In this document: piece after piece, positions 51,127 through 59,769 of the stretch
Layout: the number at the start of each line of letters is the position of its first letter
How positions within the stretch are numbered: position 1 is the first letter of the stretch
NCBI GenBank assembly: GCA_016281915.1
Contig: JAEEJO010000072.1
Location: forward strand, 1 to 64,000
Direction of reading: 5' to 3'
Length of the DNA stretch: 64,000 nt
Origin: Clostridiales bacterium
GTDB lineage: Bacteria > Bacillota > Clostridia > Oscillospirales > UBA644
Made by a program: the position numbers and the translations under genes
Notes under the pieces: generated by a model
What the model was told of the DNA's origin: nothing
Seen by the model: the letters and a program-made list of their open reading frames with translations, nothing else
The model's database searches: none

Positions 51127-51300
51127 TATAAAGAAATTTTGTAAAAAAAATCTGTTATATCATCGTCGACCATTATATCACACATATCGCACGAATTCAA
51201 ACGATTTTTCGATATTTCGGGAAATTTTCGTATATTTTTCCAAAATTCTTAATAAGAGCACAATTTTTATTATTCATAAATTTTTCAGGAGGTAACAATC
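51127..51300 (+). other. Long AT-rich 5' leader (about 174 nt)
   Basis: Very AT-rich predicted leader between the promoter and the ATG at 51301. No stable hairpin or riboswitch was recognised. It ends in a strong AGGAGG Shine-Dalgarno. The rest of the gap (50988-51091) is also AT-rich with nothing recognised. Confidence 0.4.
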
Positions 51301-51798
51301 ATGGCATTCTGTCCCAAATGCGGTGCTCAGATCGAAGACGGCGTAAAGGTTTGTCCGACCTGCGGCGAAAATCTTGAAGTAAAGGATGATGTTGCCGCAA
51401 AAGTAACCGAGCTTACAAATACGGCTGACATCACGGACACACTCGATCCGAACGACATTCAGAACAACAAGGTAATGGCGATCCTTGCTTACTTATCATG
51501 GCTCGTTCTCATTCCTTTGTTTGCAGCAAAAGATTCTGCATTCGCACGTTTCCATGTTAAGCAGGGTCTTCTTCTTGCGATCTGCGAAGTTATCGTTGCG
51601 GTAGTTTTCGCAATTCTCAATGCGATTCTCGGTTCGATCCTTCCGGTCCTTCTTTTAGTAACCGGCATCATCAACTGGATAATCAACATCATCTTCTTTG
51701 TTCTCTCCATTATCGGCATTATAAATGCCGCTCAGGGAAAAGCAAAAGAGCTGCCCATAATAGGCAAGATCAAAATTCTTGACAACGTAATCAAATAA
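51301..51798 (+). CDS. Zinc-ribbon plus DUF4870-like membrane protein
   Basis: 165 residues. An N-terminal zinc ribbon with two CxxC knuckles (CPKCGAQIEDGVKVCPTCG, residues 4-22), a ~30-residue Asp/Thr-rich linker, then a DUF4870-type membrane domain with three hydrophobic segments (VMAILAYLSWLVLIPLFA, LLLAICEVIVAVVFAILNAILG, IINWIINIIFFVLSIIGIINAAQGK). The FHVKQGLLLAI sequence is the diagnostic DUF4870 motif. Function unknown. AGGAGG at 6-9 bases spacing and a good promoter suggest high expression. Followed by its own terminator. Confidence 0.88.
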   Translation: MAFCPKCGAQIEDGVKVCPTCGENLEVKDDVAAKVTELTNTADITDTLDPNDIQNNKVMAILAYLSWLVLIPLFAAKDSAFARFHVKQGLLLAICEVIVAVVFAILNAILGSILPVLLLVTGIINWIINIIFFVLSIIGIINAAQGKAKELPIIGKIKILDNVIK

Positions 51799-51810
51799 TC
51801 TTAAAAAACA

Positions 51811-51841
51811 GAAAAACCGACGCATGAGCGTCGGTTTTTTC
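51811..51841 (+). terminator. Terminator of the zinc-ribbon membrane protein
   Basis: Perfect stem AAACCGACGC / GCGTCGGTTT with loop ATGA, then TTTTC. Confidence 0.9.
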
Positions 51842-51846
51842 AATTA

Positions 51847-51877
51847 AAACAAAAAGGGACGCTTGTGCGTCCCTTTG
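51847..51877 (-). terminator. Terminator of the oxidoreductase (thr unit)
   Basis: On the - strand, perfect 10-base stem AAAGGGACGC / GCGTCCCTTT (51876-51867, 51862-51853) with a 4-base loop, then TTGTTTTAATT. Confidence 0.85.
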
Positions 51878-51889
51878 TTTGTTTTATTA

Positions 51890-53029
51890 TCAGTCGATAT
51901 CGGGAAGGTTGATTTCAACTTCTCTTCCGAGTTCTGCGGATCTGACGATACCGTCGAGGATAGCCTGGTTCTTGATGATCTGGCTTGAAGGAACGGGAGA
52001 TGCGCCGTTTGTCTTGACAGCGTCGAGGAACGAACGGACTTTCTTGTCAAACAGATTTCCTCCGCCTCCGAGAATGGGAACTTCAAACTGTGTGCAAACG
52101 CCCGCAACGTCACGATAGATCTTCATCGGGCCGCCGACAGAACCGTTCCAGCAGTCTGTGGAAGGAATTCTGAGTCCGGCTTTCTTACCGAGGATAAGAG
52201 TATCACCCGGAGTATCCATATGCATAGCCCAGGAGATTCTGAAGTCAAGGATTATGCCGCCTTCAAGACGGATGAAAGCTGCTGCAAAGTCGTCAACGTT
52301 GAAACGTGCCGCGTCTTTCGGATAAAGTTCGGGATTTGTGCCGAAGAAGTCAGATTTATAAGCGGAAACGGTAAGGGGTTTCGGATATCCGATAGCGTTA
52401 AGGACCATATCGAGAGAATAGCATCCGATATCGCCGAGAGCGCCGATACCGGCAGTTTTCTTTTCGATGAATGTCGATCCGGGGATACCGCGTCTGCGTC
52501 CGCCGCCTGTCTGGATATAGTAAACTTCGCCGAGTTCTCCGGATTCAACGATCTTTTTGATCATCTGCATATTCGGGTCGAAACGGGGCTGGAAACCGAT
52601 AGAAAGAACTTTACCGCTCTTGAGCTCTGCTTTTCTGATTTCGATGGCTTCTTCAAGAGTAACGCACATGGGTTTTTCAAGAAGTACGGGAATGCCTTTG
52701 TTAAGGCAATCGATGGTGCATTCCGCATGAGTCATATTGTAGGTACATACAGAAACGGCGTCGAGCTCTTCAGCTGCGAGCATTTCGGTGTGATGTCCGT
52801 AAATATGAGCATGGGGAACGCCGTATTTTTCCGCAAAAGCAGCTGCTTTGCCGGGAATGATATCCGCAAGGGCAACTACTTCAACGTCGGGCATGCGCTT
52901 GTAGCTGTCGATATGCGCTTCAGCTATCCATCCGGTACCGATGATACCTACGCGAAGTTTTTTGGAAGAGTCTACAGCTTTCGCTTCTTCCGCTTTTTTG
53001 AACATTGAAAGAATTGAATCTCCTGCCAT
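51890..53029 (-). CDS. Gfo/Idh/MocA family oxidoreductase
   Basis: 379 residues. A ~23-residue N-terminal extension (MAGDSILSMFKKAEEAKAVDSSK) precedes the Rossmann motif VGIIGTGWIAEAHI. The catalytic EKP is in VLLEKPMCVTLEEA, and the C-terminal domain contains GALGDIGCYSLDMVLNAIG with the usual Asp-x-x-x-Tyr. Substrate unknown; probably a sugar or inositol derivative. AAAGGAG lies about 8 bases before the ATG, 33 bases after thrB, so it may be read with thrCB. It ends at a strong terminator. Confidence 0.9.
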   Translation of the reverse strand: MAGDSILSMFKKAEEAKAVDSSKKLRVGIIGTGWIAEAHIDSYKRMPDVEVVALADIIPGKAAAFAEKYGVPHAHIYGHHTEMLAAEELDAVSVCTYNMTHAECTIDCLNKGIPVLLEKPMCVTLEEAIEIRKAELKSGKVLSIGFQPRFDPNMQMIKKIVESGELGEVYYIQTGGGRRRGIPGSTFIEKKTAGIGALGDIGCYSLDMVLNAIGYPKPLTVSAYKSDFFGTNPELYPKDAARFNVDDFAAAFIRLEGGIILDFRISWAMHMDTPGDTLILGKKAGLRIPSTDCWNGSVGGPMKIYRDVAGVCTQFEVPILGGGGNLFDKKVRSFLDAVKTNGASPVPSSQIIKNQAILDGIVRSAELGREVEINLPDID

Positions 53030-53062
53030 AGTTGAAATCTCCTTTGGTTTGAATTTGTTACG

Positions 53063-53995
53063 TTAATTATATTTTATTACCTCAGCGCCGTTTTTGTCAA
53101 CGCCGAGCGGCAATACGAACCAGAAATGATTGAACGTAGAAACGAGTTCTTCAAGCTTTGGCTTGATTTCCGATCCTCTCGGGGCAACGACCATTATTGT
53201 CGGTCCCGCACCGGAAAGATATGCGCCGTAGGCGCCGAACTCAACGGAGTTGCGGATTATGCTTTCCATGCCGGGGATAAGGATCTTTCTGTAGGGCTGA
53301 TGTATCTCGTCCTGCATGGCAACGGAAAGAGCGCCGAAGTTGCCGCTCATCATCGACGAAACAAGAAGGGCAACACGCGAGCAGTTGAATACCGCCTGTT
53401 CTTTTGTATATGCCCTGGGAAGTACCGCTCTTGCATCCTCGGTAGAAAGAGGGAAGTCGGGTATGACCGCAAAAAACTCAAGATCATCGCTTACGTCTAT
53501 GCGAACGTGCTCGAATCTGCGCCCGTCAGAAGCACCGACCACCATACCGCCGAGAAAAGCCGGCGCAACGTTGTCGGGGTGTCCCTCAAGCTCGACTGAC
53601 ATATTGATAAGCTCATCCTTGGAAATACCGCTTTTTGTCAGCTCGTTGGCTATCATCAGTCCCGCCACAACGCATGCCGCAGAACTGCCCAGTCCTCGGG
53701 TAAGAGGGATGGAGTCCGTCTGGCGGATGGCGAAAAACGGAACGGGAACGCCTATCTTTTCGCAGAAAAGGTTCACCGTTTGCCATACAAGGTTCGTTTC
53801 GTCGTCGGGGATGATCTGATTTGCGCGTATGCTTTTTTCGATGACGCAGTTTACCTCTATAAGCGGACGGGGATTTGCTTCGATATCGTTTTTATCGAAT
53901 ACTTCGGTTTCATTGTAAAGCGTAAGGGCAAGGCCTGCAGTATCAAAGCATGGACCTATGTTTGCGCTTGTTGCCGGAACTCTGACTTTAAACAT
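53063..53995 (-). CDS. thrB: Homoserine kinase
   Basis: Phosphorylates homoserine for threonine synthesis. 310 residues of the GHMP kinase family: N-terminal VRVPATSANIGPCFDTAGLAL, ATP-loop LTRGLGSSAACVVAG, the EGHPDNVAPAFLGG motif, and a C-terminal GHMP motif AYLSGAGPTIMVV. It starts 10 bases after the thrC stop, so thrC-thrB form an operon. Confidence 0.96.
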   Translation of the reverse strand: MFKVRVPATSANIGPCFDTAGLALTLYNETEVFDKNDIEANPRPLIEVNCVIEKSIRANQIIPDDETNLVWQTVNLFCEKIGVPVPFFAIRQTDSIPLTRGLGSSAACVVAGLMIANELTKSGISKDELINMSVELEGHPDNVAPAFLGGMVVGASDGRRFEHVRIDVSDDLEFFAVIPDFPLSTEDARAVLPRAYTKEQAVFNCSRVALLVSSMMSGNFGALSVAMQDEIHQPYRKILIPGMESIIRNSVEFGAYGAYLSGAGPTIMVVAPRGSEIKPKLEELVSTFNHFWFVLPLGVDKNGAEVIKYN

Positions 53996-54005
53996 AAAAT
54001 AACCT

Positions 54006-55076
54006 TTACTGTCTTATTATCTGCGCAAGAACGTCGAAATCGGGTTTTGCATGAATGATCCTGTCTTCCGCAGAACCGTTGCCGATAACGACCGACGTAT
54101 CTTTCAGGCCGTTGCCTGTAAGCACGCAGACTATATCGATGTGTTTGTCTTTTTCAAAACGGTTTTCGACTGCAAACTTTATTACTCCCGCTATCGACGC
54201 GCAGGAAGCGGGTTCGGCAAATATGCCTTCCTGAGAAGCGAGAAGCTTCTGCGCCTGAAGGATCTCATCGTCCGTAACAGCGCTTATCGAACCGTTGCTT
54301 TCATCTCTCGCCCTTACCGCCTTATCCCAGCTTGCGGGATTGCCTATACGGATCGCGGTCGCTACCGTTTCGGGGTTTTCTATGACACGGTTCTCAACGA
54401 TGGGAGCAGCTCCCGCCGCCTGAAATCCTGTCATTCTGGGAAGAGAAGAAATGATTTTATTATCATAATATTCTTTGAAGCCCATCCAGTAAGCGGAAAT
54501 GTTGCCTGCGTTGCCTACGGGAAGGACAAGATAATCGGGCGCATGGCCCAGATCGTCGCAGATCTCAAAAGCGGCAGTCTTCTGGCCCTGAAGTCTGTTG
54601 GGATTTACGGAGTTGACGAGTGTGACGGGTTCTGTTTTTGCGAGTTTTATTACCATATTCAGAGCGTCGTCGAAATTACCGTCTATCGCTATTACTTTTG
54701 CGCCGTAAATGATCGCCTGTGCAAGCTTGCCGAGTGCGATTTTTCTGTCCGGGATGAGGACGAACGCTTTCATGCCCGCAACTGCTGCGTATGCAGCGGC
54801 AGAAGCCGAAGTGTTGCCCGTAGACGCGCAGATGACCGCGCCTGAACCCTGCTCGTTGGCTTTGGTGACAGCCATTGTCATGCCGCGGTCCTTGAATGAA
54901 CCGGTCGGGTTGAGTCCTTCAAATTTTATATAAACGTCGGCATTTTTAAGACCGAGCGCCGAAGGCAGATTGACGAGTTTATGAAAAAGCGTTCTTCCTT
55001 CGTTCATGGTGACGATTTTTGATTCGTCTTCTATATTAAGATATTGTCTGTACTGTTTTATTACACCGTTATACAT
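54006..55076 (-). CDS. thrC: Threonine synthase
   Basis: PLP-dependent conversion of O-phosphohomoserine to threonine. 356 residues, the short ThrC type. It has [10 protein letters not shown] at the N-terminus, the PLP-lysine motif [33 protein letters not shown], and the glycine-rich [17 protein letters not shown]. First gene of thrC-thrB, promoter at 55128-55156. No homoserine dehydrogenase gene is in the window. No T-box or threonine leader peptide was seen in the short leader. Confidence 0.95.
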   Translation of the reverse strand: MYNGVIKQYRQYLNIEDESKIVTMNEGRTLFHKLVNLPSALGLKNADVYIKFEGLNPTGSFKDRGMTMAVTKANEQGSGAVICASTGNTSASAAAYAAVAGMKAFVLIPDRKIALGKLAQAIIYGAKVIAIDGNFDDALNMVIKLAKTEPVTLVNSVNPNRLQGQKTAAFEICDDLGHAPDYLVLPVGNAGNISAYWMGFKEYYDNKIISSLPRMTGFQAAGAAPIVENRVIENPETVATAIRIGNPASWDKAVRARDESNGSISAVTDDEILQAQKLLASQEGIFAEPASCASIAGVIKFAVENRFEKDKHIDIVCVLTGNGLKDTSVVIGNGSAEDRIIHAKPDFDVLAQIIRQ

Positions 55077-55127
55077 TATGCTCTTTCCTTTGCTGACAAA
55101 TAATCTCCGCTGACGGGAAGATGGTTT

Positions 55128-55156
55128 ATTATATCATCAAAATAAAGTGTTGTCAA
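55128..55156 (-). promoter_or_regulatory. Sigma-A promoter of thrCB
   Basis: On the - strand, TTGACA (55156-55151), 17-base spacer, TATAAT (55133-55128), just after the esterase gene's stop. Confidence 0.85.
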
Positions 55157-55179
55157 GCAGTTTAACCGGAATTATTGTG

Positions 55180-56484
55180 TTATCTGATTGTGATTTCTGC
55201 GGCAAAGATCATATTCGGGTCACAGCGTTCCTCAACGGTTTTTCTGATATATTCGATAGACGGAGTTACGTTGTATTCCTTTGTCTGACCGTTTACAACT
55301 ACCTTGACGGGTTTGAAAAGGTCTACCATCTCGTCGTTGAGCATTATTTTTATTTCGCCGTTAACGGTATTCTGCTCGATCGTTACGGTATTTGTTTCTT
55401 TATCGTAATTAGCTACAATAACGCCTTCTCTGATATCGGTCGAGGCTCTGAGCCAGTAAAACGACTCTGTGGATACCTCGTCTGCCCTGACGGAAAGATC
55501 CCATACGACACGTTCGGGGACAGGGTCACGCCTGAACTGTTCAACAAAGTAGATGGAGTTTGAGTTTACCGACGTGGGAACGGGCATTTCGCCGTAATAC
55601 CACTGAATGGGATTGGATATAACACCCTGCTCGCTCATTGCGGGGTCGTTGTCGATAATGCCGTGTTCGCGAAGAAGGTGGATGTTTACGTTATGCGTAT
55701 ATCCGCCGTTGTATGTATCGTGCAGCTTGTCAAGAACTTCGCAGTAATATGCGTCCATCTTGTTTCTGTCATATGCGCTGTCGTTCTGACCGCACTGAAT
55801 CTGAAACGGGACGTTGTAAAGGTTGGTAAGGTTTACGCCGTTGGGATGACCCGCCGACATGTTTGCCGCCGCGAATCTGTCTGCAAGACGCGGGGTGATC
55901 TGATATACGCCGTCGCCTCCTGCGGAATAGCCTACGAGGTAAACGCGGTTCGTATCGATTCCGTAATAGATCGAAAGGTCGTCTATAAGACGTTCGTAAA
56001 GAGGATAGCTTTCGGGATTGAAGTGCGTATCCCACGTATCGCGGACGCCTCTTGTTGCAACGTAAAGGCCGTTTGTGACACTGTCAAGATAATATATCTT
56101 CATATGGTCCCACTGCTGATCGTTTACCTCTTTCGATCCGCCTCCGCCGCCGTGAAGAGCAATGATGAGCGGATAACCGTCAGCGCCGGCTTTTCCGACG
56201 ATCTTAAGATCGAAATGCATCGTTGCTTCGCCGTACGTTATCGCCTTCTGTGTTATTTCAGTTACTCTTTCTGGGTCTTTGCGTTCAGTTTCCTGGTACT
56301 CTTTCCAGACAAGGTTGCGGACCGCCTTGACGGCAATATTGGAATCAAGTTTTATCTCCTCGGGCGTTTTCTTCATAAGCTCGGCATAAAGCGCGTCGAG
56401 CTCCTTCTGATTGTTTCCCGAACATGCGGAAAAGAGAACGAGAAGCATAAGTGCGCAAAGCACAAGACTGATGATTTTTTTCAT
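55180..56484 (-). CDS. Lipoprotein alpha/beta-hydrolase (esterase/depolymerase-like)
   Basis: 434 residues with lipobox FSAC, so anchored outside the cell. The alpha/beta-hydrolase core shows the oxyanion strand YPLIIALHGGGGGSKEV, the nucleophile elbow VGYSAGGDGVY (Ser near residue 186) and a candidate catalytic His in NIHLLREHGIIDNDP. The layout resembles the PHB-depolymerase/feruloyl-esterase-like group. The C-terminal ~130 residues form a beta-rich domain (NTVTIEQNTVNGEIKIMLND) of unknown role. Probably releases acyl groups from carbohydrates or another ester. 30 bases downstream of an ABC transporter gene, so probably cotranscribed. Confidence 0.82.
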   Translation of the reverse strand: MKKIISLVLCALMLLVLFSACSGNNQKELDALYAELMKKTPEEIKLDSNIAVKAVRNLVWKEYQETERKDPERVTEITQKAITYGEATMHFDLKIVGKAGADGYPLIIALHGGGGGSKEVNDQQWDHMKIYYLDSVTNGLYVATRGVRDTWDTHFNPESYPLYERLIDDLSIYYGIDTNRVYLVGYSAGGDGVYQITPRLADRFAAANMSAGHPNGVNLTNLYNVPFQIQCGQNDSAYDRNKMDAYYCEVLDKLHDTYNGGYTHNVNIHLLREHGIIDNDPAMSEQGVISNPIQWYYGEMPVPTSVNSNSIYFVEQFRRDPVPERVVWDLSVRADEVSTESFYWLRASTDIREGVIVANYDKETNTVTIEQNTVNGEIKIMLNDEMVDLFKPVKVVVNGQTKEYNVTPSIEYIRKTVEERCDPNMIFAAEITIR

Positions 56485-56514
56485 GATTATCCTTCTTTCA
56501 GATATTACAAGTAT

Positions 56515-58530
56515 TTACTGTTTTATTACGGGTCTGCCGTTTTCATCCGGAGCAGGCCGGTGTTCGCCGTTTTCTCCGTCCTGAACGTCCGGACCGATAC
56601 CGCTTTCGCCGATATTGTCTATATAACGTTTCGCCTGAGTATTGAAAAGCTCGGCATACTTTCCGTTAAGACGGATAAGGTCTTTATGCGAACCTTCTTC
56701 AACTATTCTGCCGTCTTCAAGCACAACTATCTTATCCGCTATTGTTGCCGAAGAAAGGCGGTGAGAAACAAAGATCGTCGTTTTCGGCTCTCCTCCGTTT
56801 GAAGGATGCGCAAGCTCGTCAAACTGATTGAAGATTTCCTGTTCCGCCATCGGGTCAAGAGAAGCGGTAGGTTCATCAAGGATCATAATGGAGCTGTCTC
56901 TGAAAAACGCTCTCGCAACGGCGATCTTCTGCCACTGACCTATCGAAAGCTCTCTGCCGCTTTCCTCGAATACTCGAGTGAGCGCGGTATCGTATCCGTC
57001 CGAAAGTCCGTTTATGAATTCCGTGGCTGCGCTCTTTTTAGATGATTCTTCGACACGTTCGCGGTCATTCATGTTTTCGATCTGTCCGAAACCGATGTTT
57101 TCAGAAACCGTGAACGCATATTTGCCGAAGTCCTGGAAAATGATACCGAAAACGGAATAGAGATCCTTTACGTCGTATTCGCGGATATCGTGCCCGTCAA
57201 AATAAATAGTTCCCTCAGTAGGATCATAAAGACGGGTAAGCAGCTTGAGAAGAGTAGTTTTTCCCGCGCCGTTAAGTCCGACAAGAACTATCGTCTGCCC
57301 CTGCTCTATTTTGAGATTGATATCTTTAAGCACTTTTTTCTGCGTTCCCGGATACGAGAACGAGCAGTTGCGAAATTCGATAATGTGCGAAGCCTTTTTA
57401 TCTATCTTTCTGGGTTCGGGAAGGGAGGATACGATGGTCGTAGGCTCATCCATAAAGGTTATCATGTTGTCGATATAAAGCGTACCTTCGTAAATATTGG
57501 CTGCCGTATGAACGATCTGAGCCACACTGCCTGATATGGAGAAAAGTGCGTTTGTATAAAGCGACCAGTCACCTACGGTAAGGATCCTGTTGAATACCTG
57601 TCTGGCGATCCTCAGGAAGATGAAAGCGGAAAGGGCGGAGTTAAGGACCGAAAGACCGATGCCGATAAAGCTTTCCGTCATTATAAGATTTCTGACGCCG
57701 CGGTAATAGTTCAGAAAGACGGTTTTGTATTTTTCGATGAAGAAATCCGCAAGATTGAAAAGCTTGACCTCTTTTACGAGATCTTTATTTACAAGAAGCC
57801 CGCTGTAATATTCCATCTGACGTCTGTCTTTGGAGCGGTGACGGATGTAGCGGAACATTTTTCCGCGGTATTTGAAGCTTACTATAGCGGACGGAAGAGA
57901 AACAAGTATGATAAGAATCGGCGCATACCACATAAGAGAACCGAGTATCGCTATAAAGCCAACGAGGCTTATCACAGTGCTTATCACACTGAAAGACGCA
58001 GTCATGATCGAAAGAGGTCTGTTGCCCGCCTCTCGATTGGCGTTTTCAAGCTTTGAATAAAACTCAGGAAGGTCGAAATTTGCAAGGTCAATCGTCTTTG
58101 CTTTATTCATGATCTTAAGCTTGATGCTGTAAACGATTATTTCGTTTGAAAGACGGTTGACCATATTGTTGACGGAATTGACGAGCGAAACGAAGAACTG
58201 ATATGCGATCTGCAGTATGAGCAATCCGCCAAGAGCCCAGAAATCTTCTCCGAGCTGTCCTGTCGCGGCTTTTGCAAGTGCGTCGAGAAGGAGTTTTGCG
58301 ATATATGCGCTTATAACGGGTGAAACGCCGTTGAACACCGTCATAAAGATCATCGTTATGAATATCCACGGGCGGGCATCCCATACAAGCCTGTAAATAT
58401 ATAACAGACGGCGGAACAGTTTTTTCGTGTTGCGCCATAAATATGAGGGCCAGTCTTTAAGGTGAGCGGGCTTTGGTTCTTTGAGCTTATCGTGTTCGCT
58501 CCTTCCGGGAGGCATCATGGGTCCGAACAT
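56515..58530 (-). CDS. ABC transporter, fused permease and ATPase, 671 aa
   Basis: Exporter-type half-transporter with an N-terminal ~50-residue soluble extension, a six-helix membrane domain, and an ATPase with Walker A GLNGAGKTT (about 417-425), signature LSIGQWQKIAVARAFF (about 526; Ile replaces the second Gly of LSGGQ), Walker B IMILDEPTASLDP, and H-loop FVSHRLSSA. A charged ~40-residue C-terminal tail (ending DENGRPVIKQ) is unusual. 'GQWQKIA' is typical of the subfamily of uncharacterised Firmicute exporters. Promoter at 58583-58611; the lipoprotein esterase follows. Confidence 0.9.
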   Translation of the reverse strand: MFGPMMPPGRSEHDKLKEPKPAHLKDWPSYLWRNTKKLFRRLLYIYRLVWDARPWIFITMIFMTVFNGVSPVISAYIAKLLLDALAKAATGQLGEDFWALGGLLILQIAYQFFVSLVNSVNNMVNRLSNEIIVYSIKLKIMNKAKTIDLANFDLPEFYSKLENANREAGNRPLSIMTASFSVISTVISLVGFIAILGSLMWYAPILIILVSLPSAIVSFKYRGKMFRYIRHRSKDRRQMEYYSGLLVNKDLVKEVKLFNLADFFIEKYKTVFLNYYRGVRNLIMTESFIGIGLSVLNSALSAFIFLRIARQVFNRILTVGDWSLYTNALFSISGSVAQIVHTAANIYEGTLYIDNMITFMDEPTTIVSSLPEPRKIDKKASHIIEFRNCSFSYPGTQKKVLKDINLKIEQGQTIVLVGLNGAGKTTLLKLLTRLYDPTEGTIYFDGHDIREYDVKDLYSVFGIIFQDFGKYAFTVSENIGFGQIENMNDRERVEESSKKSAATEFINGLSDGYDTALTRVFEESGRELSIGQWQKIAVARAFFRDSSIMILDEPTASLDPMAEQEIFNQFDELAHPSNGGEPKTTIFVSHRLSSATIADKIVVLEDGRIVEEGSHKDLIRLNGKYAELFNTQAKRYIDNIGESGIGPDVQDGENGEHRPAPDENGRPVIKQ

Positions 58531-58582
58531 AATGCGGTGTCCTTTCTTATATTATTTAATCAACTGAAATAATATCAATTTG

Positions 58583-58611
58583 ATTTTACATCTTTTCTTT
58601 CTAACAGTCAA
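58583..58611 (-). promoter_or_regulatory. Promoter of the ABC-esterase unit
   Basis: On the - strand, TTGACT (58611-58606), 17-base spacer, TAAAAT (58588-58583). Confidence 0.65.
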
Positions 58612-58691
58612 CAAAGAAGACGATATTGTCGATTTAATTTCGTTTTTTGCTGCGTCGCGCTGAAATCGGCGGCAAATCTCTCCCTGTTACC

Positions 58692-58720
58692 TTGACAAAC
58701 CGATGATTTTATGTTAATAT
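58692..58720 (+). promoter_or_regulatory. Promoter of URO-D paralogue 4
   Basis: TTGACA (58692-58697), 17-base spacer, TAATAT (58715-58720). Confidence 0.65.
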
Positions 58721-58755
58721 TTCTGCACACGATAATTTTGCGGGAGGGAACCAGT

Positions 58756-59727
58756 ATGACACCCAAAGAACGAGCCATAGCCGCGCTTACGCTCAAACAG
58801 CCCGACGAAGTGCCGACTTTTGAGCTGGAATTTCAGCTTGAAGAGGAAATGTTCGGCAAATCGCCCATAGTTTACGAAGAATACAGCCGCAAAGAACTTG
58901 ACAAGCTTTCGCCCCTGGAAGCAGAAAAGAAACTGAGAGTATGGGCGAAGCATCATGCGGATATGTATAAAAAACTCGAATACGCGATCTGGCCTATGAT
59001 ATATCTGCCGGATATGTGGAACGAGGACGGCACACTCGGCAAATACCAGAAAACCGTGCTCAAAGCGCTTCGAGAATATGCAGAGGATAAATATATGATC
59101 CACTGTCACGGTGACGGGACATTCGCTCTTCCCGATGGAAACCAAATGTATGAATTCGCTTACAGTCTTGCGGACGATTTCGACAGTGTTCTTGAAGTGG
59201 CGGAAAAAAACTGCGTCGGTGCGATAGAGCGAAACAAACAGATGGTTGACGCGGGCGTTGAAGTGCTTATATTATGCGCGGACTACTGCTATAATATGGG
59301 TCCGTTCGTTTCTCCCTCAACTTTTGCGGATATAATCACGCCTTATCTTGCTCGCATATGCGCAAGCGGACGTGAAAGCGGAGCTTATGTTATCAAACAT
59401 ACCGACGGGAATATAATGCCGATAATAGATCAGCTTATATCATGTCATCCGCATGCACTTCATTCTCTTGACCCGATGGCGAGGGTTGACATAAAATACG
59501 TAAAAGAAAAATACGGCGACAAAGTTGCTTTGTGCGGAAACGTAAACTGCGCGCTCATGCAGACCGGCACAGAGCAGGAAGTGATAGAAAGCGCCGAATA
59601 CTGTCTGAAAAACGCCAAGCCGGGCGGAGGATATATTTACTGCACTTCAAACGTTCCTTTCAAAGGACTTCCTGCGGAAAGATATCAGCTCGTTCTAGAC
59701 GTCTGGAAAAAATACAGAAAGTATTGA
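58756..59727 (+). CDS. URO-D family protein, paralogue 4
   Basis: 323 residues. The start MTPKERAIAALTLKQPDEVP is the MtaA/CmuA-type opening. ADYCYNMGPFVSPSTFADIITPYLARIC and AYVIKHTDGNIMPIIDQLISCHPHALHSLDPMARVDIKYVKEKYGDKVALCGNVNC are strong URO-D landmarks. The metal-site strand has H-x-D-G, as in paralogue 1, rather than H-x-C. ATG 58756 has GGAGGG 7-8 bases upstream; the in-frame ATG at 58711 precedes the predicted transcription start region and is rejected. Single gene. Function unknown; HemE is unlikely from the missing N-terminal substrate loop. Confidence 0.85.
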   Translation: MTPKERAIAALTLKQPDEVPTFELEFQLEEEMFGKSPIVYEEYSRKELDKLSPLEAEKKLRVWAKHHADMYKKLEYAIWPMIYLPDMWNEDGTLGKYQKTVLKALREYAEDKYMIHCHGDGTFALPDGNQMYEFAYSLADDFDSVLEVAEKNCVGAIERNKQMVDAGVEVLILCADYCYNMGPFVSPSTFADIITPYLARICASGRESGAYVIKHTDGNIMPIIDQLISCHPHALHSLDPMARVDIKYVKEKYGDKVALCGNVNCALMQTGTEQEVIESAEYCLKNAKPGGGYIYCTSNVPFKGLPAERYQLVLDVWKKYRKY

Positions 59728-59731
59728 ACAT

Positions 59732-59766
59732 AAAAAACGGAACGCCGGATATAACGGCGTTCCGCG
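59732..59766. terminator. Bidirectional terminator
   Basis: Perfect 10-base stem CGGAACGCCG / CGGCGTTCCG (59738-59747, 59755-59764) with a 7-base loop, A6 at left. Confidence 0.8.
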
Positions 59767-59769
59767 CAG

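Noticed and set aside
55077-55179. T-box or threonine attenuator before thrC
   Set aside because: The leader is only about 45 bases, too short, and lacks a T-box sequence or Thr-rich leader peptide.
55663-56802. 379-residue open frame on the + strand
   Set aside because: Spans the esterase and ABC genes in antisense; Val/Arg/Cys-rich shadow translation.
58756-59727. True uroporphyrinogen decarboxylase (HemE)
   Set aside because: The N-terminal substrate-binding Arg loop of HemE is not seen and no heme genes are nearby; the MtaA-like opening fits better.
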